Under the pieces are notes generated by a model. That model searched no databases. It saw only the letters and a list, made by a program, of their open reading frames with translations, and was not told the origin of the DNA. The position numbers were made by a program, and so were the translations under genes. From a bacterium (GTDB lineage Bacteria; Sysuimicrobiota; Sysuimicrobiia; Sysuimicrobiales; Segetimicrobiaceae), in assembly GCA_035307765.1 (NCBI GenBank), contig DATGHU010000032.1, positions 106,900 to 170,899 of the forward strand: 64,000 bases of DNA. The letters are read 5' to 3'. Positions 33,709 through 44,042 of this stretch are shown here, in pieces (position 1 is the stretch's first letter; every line of letters starts with the position of its first letter).

Positions 33709-35388
33709 ATGACACGCCCCCCCGCCGGCCCCGCGGCCCTCGACGACTTCTTCGCCTCCTATTACCGGCGTCGCCCGGTCAGCGCGACCTTCATCGGGAT
33801 GCACGACTACGACGACCACCTCCCCGATTTCTCCGCGCGCGGGGTCGACGACACCCGCGCAGAGATGGCGGCGATCCGGAAGCGGCTGCGCGCTCTGCCC
33901 CCCGGACCGCTCACGGACGCCGAGGCGATGGACCTGGCGCTGGCCGAGGGGTTCCTGGACATCCAGGAATGGGAGTTCGCGTCGCCCCACTTCCACCGCG
34001 GCAACCCCTGCCTCTACACCGGCGAAGCCGTGTTCGGCGTGATCGGTCTCTTCTTGCGCGACTTCGCCCCCCCCGCCCGGCGGGTCGGCGCGGCGATCGC
34101 CCGGATGGCCGCGGTTCCCCGGCTCCTCGCGCAGGGCCGGGCCAATCTCGTCGAAGCCCCGCGGGGCTGGGTCGAGCGGGCGATCCAGGAGTGCATCGGC
34201 GCGCGCGCGTTCTTCCAGTCGGGCATCGAGGCCCTCATCCGGCAGCACGGCATCCGGGACCCACAGTTCCACTCCACCGCCGCGGCGGCCGCCGCGGCCT
34301 TCGCCGAGTTCCAATCGTTCCTGGAAACGGACCTCGGCCCCCGGGGAGGCGAGGCGTACGCCTGCGGCGGCGAGGCCTTCGCCCTCTACCTGCGCCGCGG
34401 GCACTTCCTCGAGATCGACGCCGCCGCCGTGCGCGCGGCCGCCGAGGAGCAGATTGCCGCGTGCGAGGGGGAGCTCGCATCGTGCGCCCGAGCGGTTGGA
34501 GCCCGGGACTGGCGCGACGCCCTCGCCCAGCTCGCCGACCGGCACCCGGCGGCCGACGCCTACCACGGCCGATTCTCCGAACTCTGGACGGCGGCGCGGG
34601 AGGCCGCGCTGGCCCACCACCTCCTCACCTGGCCCGACTACCCCATCGACTACCGCCCCCAGCCCGCCTGGGCCCGCGGAGCCGCCCCGTACCTCTACTT
34701 CCTCCCGTACCGCTCGCCGGCGCCTTTGGACCGCCTGCCGGTCGTGGACTACCTGGTGCCCCCGCTCGATCCGGAGATGCCGTCCGAGGAACAGGCCCGC
34801 CGCCTGCGCGCCGTGAACGACAGCGTGATCAAGCTGAACCACGTCGTCCATCACGGAGGGATCGGCCACCACATCCAGAACTGGTACGCCTACCGCGCCG
34901 CCTCCCGGATCGGCCGGGTGGCCGCGGTTGACTGTGCGCTGCGGATCGCGATGTTCTGCGGGGGCACGATGGCGGAAGGGTGGGCGTGCTACGCGACCGA
35001 CCTGATGGACGAGATCGGCTTTCTGAGTCCGCTCGAACAATGCGCCCAGGTTCACGCCCACCTCAGGCAGGCGGCGCGGGCCTTCGTCGACGTGAACCTG
35101 CACCACGGAACCTTCACGCTGGAGGAGGCGGCGGCGTTTTACCAGGAGCGTGTCGGCCTCGCCCCGGGAGCGGCCCGGGCCGAAGCGATCAAGAACAGCA
35201 TGTTCCCCGCGACGGCGATGATGTACATGGTCGGCACCCGCCTCATCCACGAGCTTCGGCGCGAGCTCGCGGCCCGGCGCCCTGACGCGTTCGATCTGCG
35301 CCGCTTCCACGACGACGTCCTGGGGTACGGTTCGGTGCCGGTGGCGTTGATCTCGTCGGCGATGCGAACGGCACACGCGTTGGTCTAG
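33709..35388 (+). CDS. DUF885-family protein, probable metallopeptidase-like hydrolase
   Basis: 559 aa, six bases after the Gfo/Idh/MocA stop. DUF885 proteins are mostly helical and carry a putative zinc site. Here the region HHGGIGHHIQNW followed by GTMAEGWACYATDLMDEIG matches the family's HExxPGHH-like and EGWAxY motifs, although the first Glu is replaced by Gly. No signal peptide is present, so it should act in the cytoplasm. Its position just before a peptide-type binding protein suggests it processes the imported substrate. Function within the family is not established. Confidence 0.82.
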   Translation: MTRPPAGPAALDDFFASYYRRRPVSATFIGMHDYDDHLPDFSARGVDDTRAEMAAIRKRLRALPPGPLTDAEAMDLALAEGFLDIQEWEFASPHFHRGNPCLYTGEAVFGVIGLFLRDFAPPARRVGAAIARMAAVPRLLAQGRANLVEAPRGWVERAIQECIGARAFFQSGIEALIRQHGIRDPQFHSTAAAAAAAFAEFQSFLETDLGPRGGEAYACGGEAFALYLRRGHFLEIDAAAVRAAAEEQIAACEGELASCARAVGARDWRDALAQLADRHPAADAYHGRFSELWTAAREAALAHHLLTWPDYPIDYRPQPAWARGAAPYLYFLPYRSPAPLDRLPVVDYLVPPLDPEMPSEEQARRLRAVNDSVIKLNHVVHHGGIGHHIQNWYAYRAASRIGRVAAVDCALRIAMFCGGTMAEGWACYATDLMDEIGFLSPLEQCAQVHAHLRQAARAFVDVNLHHGTFTLEEAAAFYQERVGLAPGAARAEAIKNSMFPATAMMYMVGTRLIHELRRELAARRPDAFDLRRFHDDVLGYGSVPVALISSAMRTAHALV

Positions 35389-35426
35389 GTCAGAGGCCAC
35401 ATCGGGGTCAAAAGGAGGATGAATCG

Positions 35427-37088
35427 ATGAGCACGGATGACCGTGTTGGGAGACGGAGCAACGCGAAGCGGTCCCGGCGGCTGGGGCGCCGGGAGTTCCT
35501 CGCCGCGGCCGGCGCCTGGGCCGGGGCGGCCGGCCTGGCGGCGGGCGGGATGGTCCGGCTGGCCGACGCGGCTTCCGGCGGGGGGGGAACGCTGACCTAC
35601 GGGCTCGGCTTCGACCTGGACGACACGATGGACCCGCAGGTCACCAACTTCGACTCCACGATCCGGGTGACCCTCAACATCTGCGAGCCGCTGGTCTGGG
35701 AACCCACGCCCGGGAAGTTCCTCCCGGCGCTCGCCGAGTCGTGGCAGGTCTCGCCCGACGCCAAGACCTACACCTTCCGGCTGCGGAAGGGGGTGAAGTT
35801 CCACGACGGGACCCCGTTCACGGCCGAGGCGGTCAAGTTCACGATGGACCGGGTTGTGGCCCCCGAGACCAAGGCGGGCCAGTCGCACGATCAGCTCGGC
35901 CCGTACGACCACACCGAAGTCGTCGACGACTACACCGCCAAAATCGTGATGAAGGACGGCTACGCGCCGCTGCTCACCAACCTGAACGGGTACCTCGGGA
36001 TCGTCTCGCCGACCGCGGTGAAGAAAATGGGCCTGGCGGATTTCGCCCGCCACCCCGTCGGCACGGGGCCGTTCACGTTCAAGGAGTGGATCCCCAAGGA
36101 TCATATCACGCTCGTCCGCAACCCCGCCTACAACTGGGCGTCGTCGATGTTCAAGCATCAGGGGGCGGCATACCTCGACCAGGTGATCTTCAAGATCATC
36201 TCGGAAGGCTCGGTGCGGACCGGAACGCTGAAGTCGGGGGAAACGCAGTACATCGACGACATCGACCAGCTCGCGTACGATTCGCTGCGCAGCGACAAGC
36301 GGTTCGTCGTGATCGAGCGCGGCCAGCCCGGCTCGGGGTTCGTCCTGCTCTTGAACGTCACGACCAAGACCCCGGTCGCGGACCTGGCCGTCCGCCGCGC
36401 GATCGAGTACGGGGTCGATCGAGAGGGATTGAACAAATCGGTCTTCCACGGCCTCATGCGGGTCGCCTGGAGCCCACTGATGCGGCCGACCTTTGGATAC
36501 GATCCCTCGACCGAGAGGATTTACAGCTTCGATCCGACGAAGGCGAAGCAGCTCCTGGACGAGGCCGGCTGGAAGGCCGGATCCGACGGCATCCGCGAGA
36601 AGGGCGGCCAGAAGCTCACGATCGACTTTCCCATCATCAGCCGGCCGCGAGATAAGGCGATGGCGGAGTCGGTGCAGGCGAGCCTGCGGGATGTCGGCAT
36701 CGACGTCAAGGTCACGCCCCTCGAGCGCGCCGCCTTCCGGGACATCGTGCGGCAGAACCGGTACGACGTCAATTTCATGTGGTTCTCCTACGGAGACCCG
36801 GACGTGCTGCGGACGATCTTCCACTCGGCGAACATCAACGCGTTCAACCGCGCGCGGTACCAAGTCCCCGAGGTCGACAAGATGCTGGAGGAGGCGGCGG
36901 CCACCACCGACCGGGCCCGCCGCGCCGGGCTGTACTCGCGAATCCAGCAGCGGGTCCTGCGGGACGCGGTCTGCGTCCCCCTCGTCGATACGCTCACCTA
37001 CAATGCGAAACGGGCCGAGGTCCAGGGCGACGCGATCGACGCGCTGGCGTCCTACGTGTGGTTGTACGACGTGCAGATCAAGAAATAG
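35427..37088 (+). CDS. Peptide/oligosaccharide ABC substrate-binding protein (SBP family 5)
   Basis: 553 aa from an ATG with AAAGGAGG eight bases upstream. The twin-arginine signal is GRREFLAAAGAWAGAAGLAAGG. Family-5 features include YTFRLRKGVKFHDGTPFTAEAVKF, VGTGPFTFKEWIPKD, VRRAIEYGVDREGL and the late IQQRVLRDAVCVPL. It should deliver a peptide-like or glycoside ligand to the two permeases downstream. It resembles the binding protein at 19699 in architecture but is a separate paralogue. A GC-rich hairpin separates it from the permease genes, and no ATPase follows. Confidence 0.93.
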   Translation: MSTDDRVGRRSNAKRSRRLGRREFLAAAGAWAGAAGLAAGGMVRLADAASGGGGTLTYGLGFDLDDTMDPQVTNFDSTIRVTLNICEPLVWEPTPGKFLPALAESWQVSPDAKTYTFRLRKGVKFHDGTPFTAEAVKFTMDRVVAPETKAGQSHDQLGPYDHTEVVDDYTAKIVMKDGYAPLLTNLNGYLGIVSPTAVKKMGLADFARHPVGTGPFTFKEWIPKDHITLVRNPAYNWASSMFKHQGAAYLDQVIFKIISEGSVRTGTLKSGETQYIDDIDQLAYDSLRSDKRFVVIERGQPGSGFVLLLNVTTKTPVADLAVRRAIEYGVDREGLNKSVFHGLMRVAWSPLMRPTFGYDPSTERIYSFDPTKAKQLLDEAGWKAGSDGIREKGGQKLTIDFPIISRPRDKAMAESVQASLRDVGIDVKVTPLERAAFRDIVRQNRYDVNFMWFSYGDPDVLRTIFHSANINAFNRARYQVPEVDKMLEEAAATTDRARRAGLYSRIQQRVLRDAVCVPLVDTLTYNAKRAEVQGDAIDALASYVWLYDVQIKK

Positions 37089-37094
37089 CGGCAC

Positions 37095-37131
37095 GCGGGG
37101 GCGGGGCGGGCGACACCCCGCCCGCCCCCGC
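37095..37131 (+). other. Intercistronic stem-loop between binding protein and permease
   Basis: GCGGGGGCGGG (37095-37105) and CCCGCCCCCGC (37121-37131) form an 11-bp stem 6 bp after the binding-protein stop. A second imperfect hairpin (GCCCGG/CCGGGC with GGACC/GGTCC) lies just before the permease start. There is no U-tract. It mirrors the hairpins in the other three ABC operons. Confidence 0.6.
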
Positions 37132-37197
37132 TGCGGCCGGCCCGGAATCGGACCCCGCCCATGGAGGCGGTCCGGCCGGGCGAACCGGTAACCCACA

Positions 37198-38121
37198 ATG
37201 GTGCGCTACATCGTCCAGCGGGCCCTGCAGCTGATCCCGATCCTCATCGGCATCTCGGTGCTGACGTTTCTGATGCTCCATCTGGTCCCCGGCGATCCGG
37301 TCCTGATTTTCGCCGGCGACAAGCCGATGACGGAGGAGCGGGCCGCGGAGATCCGCCACCAACTCGGGCTGGACCGCCCGATCTGGGTGCAGTACTGGGA
37401 TTACGCCACCCACGCCGTCCGCGGCGATCTCGGACGGGGGCTGCGCAGCCAGCGGCCCGTGCTGGACAGCATCCTGGAAGTGGTACCCGGCACGACCGAG
37501 CTGACGCTGGCGGCACTCGCGATCGCCGCCGCGGCGGGGGTCACCCTCGGCGTCGTGGCCGCGCTGATGCACGGCACGTGGGTCGACACCGCGGCGATGG
37601 CGTTCGCGATCCTCGGGGTGTCGATGCCGGTGTTTTATCTGAGCCTGCTGATGATCTTCTTTTTCTCATTCACCCTGGGGTGGCTCCCCGCCACCGGCCA
37701 AGGCGGCCTGGAGCGCCTGATCATGCCGGCGACGGCGCTGGGCCTGATCTCATCGGCGGTCCTCGCCCGGTTGGTCAGGTCCGGGATGCTGGCGGTGCTC
37801 CGCCAGGAGTTCATCGTGACCGCGCGGGCGAAGGGGCTGGCGCCGCGCGCCGTGGTGTGGCGCCACGCGCTGAAGAACGCGCTCATCCCGACGATCACCA
37901 TGCTCGGCCTGCAGCTGGGGGCGCTGCTGGGGGGTGCCGTCGTCACCGAGACGATCTTCTCGCGCCCCGGGGTCGGCCGGCTGGCCGTCGATGCGATCCT
38001 CGCCCGGGACTTCCCGCTGGTCCAGGGGACGGTGTTGTTCGCGGCGGTCGCCTACGTCCTGGTCAACCTCCTCGTGGACGTATCGTATGCGGTCGTCGAC
38101 CCTCGGATCCACTACGGATAA
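37198..38121 (+). CDS. ABC transporter permease, DppB/OppB type
   Basis: 307-aa permease with the DppB-type N-terminus MVRYIVQRALQLIPILIG, the early element LHLVPGDPV, about six membrane segments and the coupling loop VTARAKGLAPRAVVWRHALKN. It is encoded after the binding protein at 35427 and before the DppC-type permease. There is no convincing ribosome site directly before the ATG; the two leader hairpins upstream may modulate translation. Confidence 0.93.
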   Translation: MVRYIVQRALQLIPILIGISVLTFLMLHLVPGDPVLIFAGDKPMTEERAAEIRHQLGLDRPIWVQYWDYATHAVRGDLGRGLRSQRPVLDSILEVVPGTTELTLAALAIAAAAGVTLGVVAALMHGTWVDTAAMAFAILGVSMPVFYLSLLMIFFFSFTLGWLPATGQGGLERLIMPATALGLISSAVLARLVRSGMLAVLRQEFIVTARAKGLAPRAVVWRHALKNALIPTITMLGLQLGALLGGAVVTETIFSRPGVGRLAVDAILARDFPLVQGTVLFAAVAYVLVNLLVDVSYAVVDPRIHYG

Positions 38122-38172
38122 TCGACACGAAACCGGGAGGAGGATCGAGGTTGCCGGACGGAGCGAGCGCGA

Positions 38173-39069
38173 ATGAATGAGACCTCGCTGGCGCGTCCCC
38201 GGGAGGCGCAGGCCTCCGCGCGGGTGCGCCGCCACCCGGCGCTCGAGACGGGACGGCGGATCGGACGAAGCCCGAGCGCGGTGGTCGGGGGGATCCTGCT
38301 GCTGGTGATCGGGGGGGCGGCGGTCCTCGCGCCACTGATCAGCCCGTTCAATCCCGTGAAGGCGAACCAGCGCTTCCCCCTCGATCCTCCAAGCGCCGCC
38401 CACCTGATGGGAACCGACCGGTTCGGCCGCGACATCCTGTCCCGCGTTCTCTGGGGGGGCCAGCTCTCGCTGTCGGTGGGCCTCGTCTCCGTGGGGATCG
38501 CCGCCTGCATCGGGGTGACGTTGGGGCTGGTCTCGGGCTACTACGGGCGGCGCACGGACGCCGTCATCATGCGGCTGGTCGATCTGCTGCTGGCGTTTCC
38601 GGGGATCCTGCTCGCGCTGGCGATCATCGCCACGCTCGGCAGCAGCCTGCAGAACCTCATGATCGCGGTGGGCATCTCCGCGATCCCCAACTACGTACGG
38701 GTCACCCGGGGTGCGGTGCTGAGCCTGAAGGAGCAGGAGTTCGTGCTCGCGGCGCGGGTGGTCGGCTGCCGCGACCACACGATCATCTTCCGGCACATTC
38801 TGCCGAACGTGATGGCCTCCCTGACCGTCCTCGCCACGCTCGGGATCGCCGCGGCGATCATCACCGGGTCGGCGCTGAGCTTCCTCGGCCTGGGGATCCG
38901 CCCTCCCACACCGGAGTGGGGAAACATGCTGGCCGAGGGACGCGAGTTTCTCGAGCACGCCTGGTGGGTGGCCTTCTTCCCCGGCATCGCCATCATGCTG
39001 GCCGTCCTCTCCATCAATCTCCTGGGCGACGGCCTGCGCGACGCGCTCGACCCCCGCCTGCGTCTCTGA
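38173..39069 (+). CDS. ABC transporter permease, DppC/OppC type
   Basis: 298-aa permease with the OppC hallmark MGTDRFGRDILSRVLWGGQ, six membrane segments, the coupling loop AARVVGCRDHTIIFRHILPN and the standard C-terminus LLGDGLRDALDPRLRL. It follows the DppB-type permease by 51 bp. A second Gfo/Idh/MocA gene follows 49 bp later, so importer and dehydrogenases are probably one transcript. No ATPase genes accompany it. Confidence 0.93.
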   Translation: MNETSLARPREAQASARVRRHPALETGRRIGRSPSAVVGGILLLVIGGAAVLAPLISPFNPVKANQRFPLDPPSAAHLMGTDRFGRDILSRVLWGGQLSLSVGLVSVGIAACIGVTLGLVSGYYGRRTDAVIMRLVDLLLAFPGILLALAIIATLGSSLQNLMIAVGISAIPNYVRVTRGAVLSLKEQEFVLAARVVGCRDHTIIFRHILPNVMASLTVLATLGIAAAIITGSALSFLGLGIRPPTPEWGNMLAEGREFLEHAWWVAFFPGIAIMLAVLSINLLGDGLRDALDPRLRL

Positions 39070-39118
39070 GCCGAGGGAACCTGGGGGGCCGCTCGAAACC
39101 ACCGACAGGAGGGTGCCC

Positions 39119-40105
39119 GTGAAGACGATCCGCTGGGGGGTCCTGGGTGTCGCCAACATCGCCGTCAAGGCGGTGATCCCCGCGATCCAGCATGCCGCCA
39201 ACGCCACCCTCGACGCCATCGCCAGCCGGACCGCCGACAGGGCTCAGGAAACGGCGCGCGGCCTCGGGATCGCCCGCGCCCACGGGTCGTACGAGGCATT
39301 GCTGGCCGACCCGGAGATCGAGGCCATTTACATCCCGCTCCCGAACTCCCTCCACCGCGAATGGACGATCCGGTGCGCGGAAGCCGGCAAGCACGTCCTG
39401 TGCGAGAAGCCGCTCGCGCCCACGGCCGCGGAGTGCACGGAGATGATCGCCGCGTGCCGCGAGCACGGGGTCACGCTGATGGAAGCCTTCATGTATCGGT
39501 TCCATCCGCGCACCGAGCGGGTGGCGAGGGCGGTGGCGGGCGGCACCCTGGGGGAGGTCCGGCTGGTCCGCGCCGCGTTCACCTTCCACGTCAGCAACCC
39601 GCGCAACATCCGCCTCCAGCCGGCCCTGGCGGGCGGCGCGCTCTACGACGTCGGCTGCTACACGGTCAACGTCAGCCGCATGATCCTGGGAGAACCGGAG
39701 GGCGTGTTTGCCTGCGGGCGCGTCGGCGCGCACGGCGTGGACGACCAGCTCGGCGGGGTGCTCAGGTACCCGGACGGGCGGATGGCCCTCATCGACTGCG
39801 GCCTCTCGCTGCCGCGCCGTCAGATGTACGAGGTGGTGGGCAGCGACGCCCGGCTCTCCGTCCCGTTTGCGTTCCTGCCGGGCACGGCGGACGCGGAGGT
39901 GCACCTCACCCGCGGGGGCGACCGGTCGGCGGAAGTCATCCCCGGCGTGGATCAGTACCAGCTGATGGTCGAAGCCTTCGACCGCGCGGCCGGTTCGGGG
40001 GCCCCGGCGCCGCTTCCGCCCGGGGACGCCGTCGGCAACCTGCGGGTGATCGAGGCGCTGCACCGATCGCTCCGCAGCGGCCGGCCCGAGTCCGTGGACC
40101 GCTGA
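39119..40105 (+). CDS. Gfo/Idh/MocA-family dehydrogenase (second copy)
   Basis: 328 aa from a GTG at 39119, six bases after AGGAGG; a GTG at 39113 would overlap the site. The Rossmann start is WGVLGVANIAVKAVIPAIQ. The signature LCEKPLAPTAAEC is complete, and the substrate region has FMYRFHPRTERV and the probable catalytic VGCYTVN. It resembles the xylose/trans-dihydrobenzene-diol dehydrogenase subgroup. Its stop overlaps the start of the 2-hydroxyacid dehydrogenase (TGATG). It differs clearly from the copy at 32581, so the two likely act on different intermediates. Confidence 0.92.
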   Translation: MKTIRWGVLGVANIAVKAVIPAIQHAANATLDAIASRTADRAQETARGLGIARAHGSYEALLADPEIEAIYIPLPNSLHREWTIRCAEAGKHVLCEKPLAPTAAECTEMIAACREHGVTLMEAFMYRFHPRTERVARAVAGGTLGEVRLVRAAFTFHVSNPRNIRLQPALAGGALYDVGCYTVNVSRMILGEPEGVFACGRVGAHGVDDQLGGVLRYPDGRMALIDCGLSLPRRQMYEVVGSDARLSVPFAFLPGTADAEVHLTRGGDRSAEVIPGVDQYQLMVEAFDRAAGSGAPAPLPPGDAVGNLRVIEALHRSLRSGRPESVDR

Positions 40106-41154
40106 TGGCCGCACCGGCGGCACCCGCACCCCGGCGGACGGTGCTGATCGCTTCCTACCTGGAGCAGGAATACGTGGAGCGGATCGCCCGGGTGGAGGGG
40201 GTCCGCGTCATCTACGAGCCGACCCTGCTCCCCAGGCCGCGGTATCCCATGGACCACCACGGGGCACCCCTTCGGCGGAGCGAACGCGAGGAGCGGCGCT
40301 GGCGGGAGTATCTCCGCCAGGCGGAAGTGCTGTTTGATTTCGACTATACGACCCCCCAGGGCTTCGCGGACCTGGCCCCGCAGGTCCGCTGGATTCAGGC
40401 GACAAGCGCGGGGATCGGCCAATATCTGGTCCGCACGGAGCTCATCCGCTCCCCGATCACGTTCACGACGGCCCGCGGCATTCACGGCGTCCCGCTCGCC
40501 GAGTTCGTCCTCCTGTCGATGCTGTGGTTCGCCAAGAACGGCCCGCGGATCGCCCGCGATCAGGCCGCCCACCGGTGGGAGCGCACGTGCGCGGCCGAAC
40601 TTCGAGGGGCCACCGTGGGAATCGTCGGGTTCGGCGGAGTCGGCAGGGAGGTGGCGCGCACGTGCCGCGCGCTGGGCCTGCGGGTCATCGCGACGAGGCG
40701 GACGGCGACGGCGGAGACCACGGACGGCGAGGCGCAGCGTGTCCTCCCACCGTCCCACCTCCCGGCACTCCTCCGCGAGGTCGACTTCCTCGTCCTCTGC
40801 GCCCCGCTGACCCCGCTGACCGAGAGGCTGATCGGCCCGGCACAGCTGGCGCTGATGAAACCCGGCGCCGTCCTGATCAACATCTCCCGCGGCGCCGTCG
40901 TGGATGAACCGGCGATGAGCGCCGCCCTCCGCTCCGGGCACCTCGGAGGGGCGGCGCTCGACGTCGCCGCCGAGGAACCGCTCCCCAGGGAAAGCCCGTT
41001 GTGGGATCTCCCCAACGTCCTGATCAGCCCGCACTCGGCGAGCACCGTGACCACGGAGAATGCCAAGCTGACCGACCTCTTCTGCGAGAACCTGCGGCGC
41101 TACATCGGGGGGAGTGCCCTGCTGAACGTCTTCGATAGGGAGCACCTCTACTGA
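40105..41154 (+). CDS. D-2-hydroxyacid dehydrogenase (NAD-dependent)
   Basis: 349 aa with the ATG overlapping the preceding stop. The NAD motif is GIVGFGGVGREVA. The catalytic Arg is in INISRGAVVD, the Glu in AAEEPLPRESPLW and the His in SPHSAS, so the active triad is complete. The N-terminal half is divergent and includes a HHGAPLRRSEREERRW insertion. Members reduce or oxidise 2-keto/2-hydroxy acids such as glyoxylate, hydroxypyruvate or sugar-acid derivatives. It fits the dehydrogenase-rich catabolic cluster around it. Confidence 0.92.
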   Translation: MAAPAAPAPRRTVLIASYLEQEYVERIARVEGVRVIYEPTLLPRPRYPMDHHGAPLRRSEREERRWREYLRQAEVLFDFDYTTPQGFADLAPQVRWIQATSAGIGQYLVRTELIRSPITFTTARGIHGVPLAEFVLLSMLWFAKNGPRIARDQAAHRWERTCAAELRGATVGIVGFGGVGREVARTCRALGLRVIATRRTATAETTDGEAQRVLPPSHLPALLREVDFLVLCAPLTPLTERLIGPAQLALMKPGAVLINISRGAVVDEPAMSAALRSGHLGGAALDVAAEEPLPRESPLWDLPNVLISPHSASTVTTENAKLTDLFCENLRRYIGGSALLNVFDREHLY

Positions 41155-41213
41155 TCGCGGCGCGGCCGCGGGCGGGAGGACCGCCCCGCCCTCGCGGAGT
41201 AGCCCCTCTGGGT

Positions 41214-41990
<777 letters not shown>

Positions 41991-42012
41991 GGAGGACCCT
42001 CTCCGCCCGACG

Positions 42013-42777
42013 CTACTGCGCGGTGTAGCCCCCGTCGACGACGAGGGCGGAGCCGGTAACGAAGCTGGATTCGTCGCTGGCGAGGAACACGGCCGCCGCG
42101 GCCACCTCCTCGGGCCGTCCCAGGCGCCCCAGCGGGTGGAGGCGGACGAGGTCGTCGAGGGTCCCCTGCGGTCCGCGCCGCTCCCCCGCAAACTGCCGCC
42201 GCAGCAGCGGGGTATCGATCGCCCCAGGGCACAGGGCGTTCACGCGGATCCCGAGCGGCGCGCAGTCCAGCGCCATGCTGCGGGTGAGGTTGAGCGCCGC
42301 GCCTTTGGAGGCCGTGTAGGCCGCGAAGCTCCGCGCCCCCACCAGCGCGAGCTGCGAAGCGGTGTTGATGATCACGCCGCCGCCCCCCGCGGCGAGGATC
42401 GGGATCGCCGCGCGCGACATCAGGTAGATCCCCTTGAGGTTCACGCCGAGGACGCGGTCCCAATCGGCCTCCGCGGTCTCGACGAGCGGGGCCACCAGCT
42501 CGATCCCGGCGTTGTTGACGAGGATGTCCAGCCCGCCGCACCGCGCCCGGCAGTCGCGCACGGCGCGCTCGCAGTCGGCGGCGACCGCCACGTCGGCGTT
42601 GATGAAGCCTCCCTGCCCCCCCGCGCCGGCGAGCCCGCGTCCGATCTCTTCGCCGGCGGCCCGATCGCGGTCCACCACAACGACCCGGGCGCCCTCCCGG
42701 GCGAAGCGGATCGCGGTGGCCCTGCCGATCCCGGAGGCGCCCCCCGTCACCAACGCGACCTTTCCCGCCAGCCTCAT
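42013..42777 (-). CDS. Short-chain dehydrogenase/reductase (SDR)
   Basis: 254 aa from an ATG at 42777 with GGAGGGGG upstream; the longer frame from 42816 adds residues that overlap the amidohydrolase. Motifs are TGGASGIGRA, NNAG, the catalytic pair YTASK after INTASQ, and a C-terminal VTGSALVVDGGYTAQ. It is the last gene of the leftward coupled operon, its ATG overlapping the amidohydrolase stop (ATGA). It is a different subgroup from the convergent SDR beside it. Confidence 0.92.
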   Translation of the reverse strand: MRLAGKVALVTGGASGIGRATAIRFAREGARVVVVDRDRAAGEEIGRGLAGAGGQGGFINADVAVAADCERAVRDCRARCGGLDILVNNAGIELVAPLVETAEADWDRVLGVNLKGIYLMSRAAIPILAAGGGGVIINTASQLALVGARSFAAYTASKGAALNLTRSMALDCAPLGIRVNALCPGAIDTPLLRRQFAGERRGPQGTLDDLVRLHPLGRLGRPEEVAAAAVFLASDESSFVTGSALVVDGGYTAQ

Positions 42778-44042
42778 GCCGATCCCCCTCCCGCACTCGC
42801 CGGCTCGTCCAGCCACACGGTCGAGGTCGTCTCGACCACCACCCGACCCCGCTTGATGACCCAGAGGCGTTCGGGCTGATCGGCGACGACCTCGTCCAAG
42901 CGGGTCGAGCTCAGCACCACCAGATCGGCGTCCCGCCCCACCTGGAGACCGTACCGCTCGGCGAGCCCCAGCGCGCGCGCCGGGTTCACCGTCACCATCG
43001 CCAGGAGCCGGAGGCGGTCGGTGGGCGTGCCCATGTGTCCCGCGTAGGCCAGGAGCAGGGCGATCTCCAGCGGGTCGGCGCGCCCGAACGGCGTGAACGC
43101 GTTGCGCACGTTGTTCGAGCTGAGGCAGACGTTCACGCCGGCATCCAGCAGCCGCCGGACGGGGGTGAGGCCGCGGGGCGCCGGCCCCTCCCCCCCGCGG
43201 CCGTTCAGGTAGAGGTCGGTCGCCGGCAGCGTGATCACGTGGATCCCGGCGGCCCGGATCCGCTCGATGAGAACCCCCGCCTCCTGTGGGGCCATGGCGC
43301 CGAGCGAGGTGAGGTGCCCGACGGCGACCCTCCCCTCGTACCGGTAAGCGATCGCCAGGTCGGCGATCGTCGCGATCGTGCGATCGGCGGGATTGTCCGA
43401 GAAATCAACGTGCAGGTCGAGGTCGACATCGTACTCTCGGGCCAGGCCGAAGAGGCGCTCGATGTGCTCCCCCGGATCCCGATCGTTGTACGGGACCCCG
43501 CCCAAGAGGTCCGCGCCGGACTCGAGGGCGGTCCGGAGGAGCCGCTCGGTCCCCGGCGCCCGGAAGATCCCCTCCTGGGGAAAGGCGACGATCTGAAGGT
43601 CCACCCGGCCCTGGAACGCCTTCCGGACGTCGCAGAGGGCGCGGAAGCCGAGCAGGCCGACGATCGGGTCGATCTCGGTGTGGCACCGCAGGTGCGTGAC
43701 GCCCCGGGACATCGCCCACCGCAGCACTTGGGTCGCGCGCGCGTAGACGTCGTCGTAGGTGAAGGCCCGCTTCAGCTCGGCCGTCCCCTCGAGCGCCTCG
43801 CGCAGCGTTCCCGATCGGTTCGGGCGGCGGCGCTCCAAGAGCGCCTTGTCGAGGTGGATGTGGCTCTCGATCAACCCGGGCAGCGCGACGCACCCGGCGG
43901 CGTCGATCACCCGTTCCGCGGTCCCCGGGGTGCCCGCGGGGGCCGCCGGCGAGATCCGGGCGATGCGGCCGTCCGCAATGCCGATATCGACCGCCGGCTC
44001 GCCGTCGGCGATCTGGGCCCGCCGGACCAGCAGCGACAGCAT
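42774..44042 (-). CDS. CodA-like amidohydrolase (cytosine deaminase family)
   Basis: 422 aa from an ATG at 44042. Metal-site features are ESHIHLDKALL, the HCHTEID-like element RCHTEIDP, LHVDFSDNPA, VGHLTSL and the late SSNNVRNAF. These match the cytosine deaminase/creatinine-deaminase-like branch of the amidohydrolases, which hydrolyse exocyclic or ring C-N bonds. The ATG overlaps the stop of the Tag glycosylase gene and its own stop overlaps the SDR start, so all are translationally coupled. The substrate is not determined. Confidence 0.88.
   Translation of the reverse strand: MLSLLVRRAQIADGEPAVDIGIADGRIARISPAAPAGTPGTAERVIDAAGCVALPGLIESHIHLDKALLERRRPNRSGTLREALEGTAELKRAFTYDDVYARATQVLRWAMSRGVTHLRCHTEIDPIVGLLGFRALCDVRKAFQGRVDLQIVAFPQEGIFRAPGTERLLRTALESGADLLGGVPYNDRDPGEHIERLFGLAREYDVDLDLHVDFSDNPADRTIATIADLAIAYRYEGRVAVGHLTSLGAMAPQEAGVLIERIRAAGIHVITLPATDLYLNGRGGEGPAPRGLTPVRRLLDAGVNVCLSSNNVRNAFTPFGRADPLEIALLLAYAGHMGTPTDRLRLLAMVTVNPARALGLAERYGLQVGRDADLVVLSSTRLDEVVADQPERLWVIKRGRVVVETTSTVWLDEPASAGGGSA

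Noticed and set aside
33127-35400. Open frame of 757 codons antisense to the dehydrogenase and DUF885 genes
   Set aside because: Shadow frame without start signal or domain similarity.
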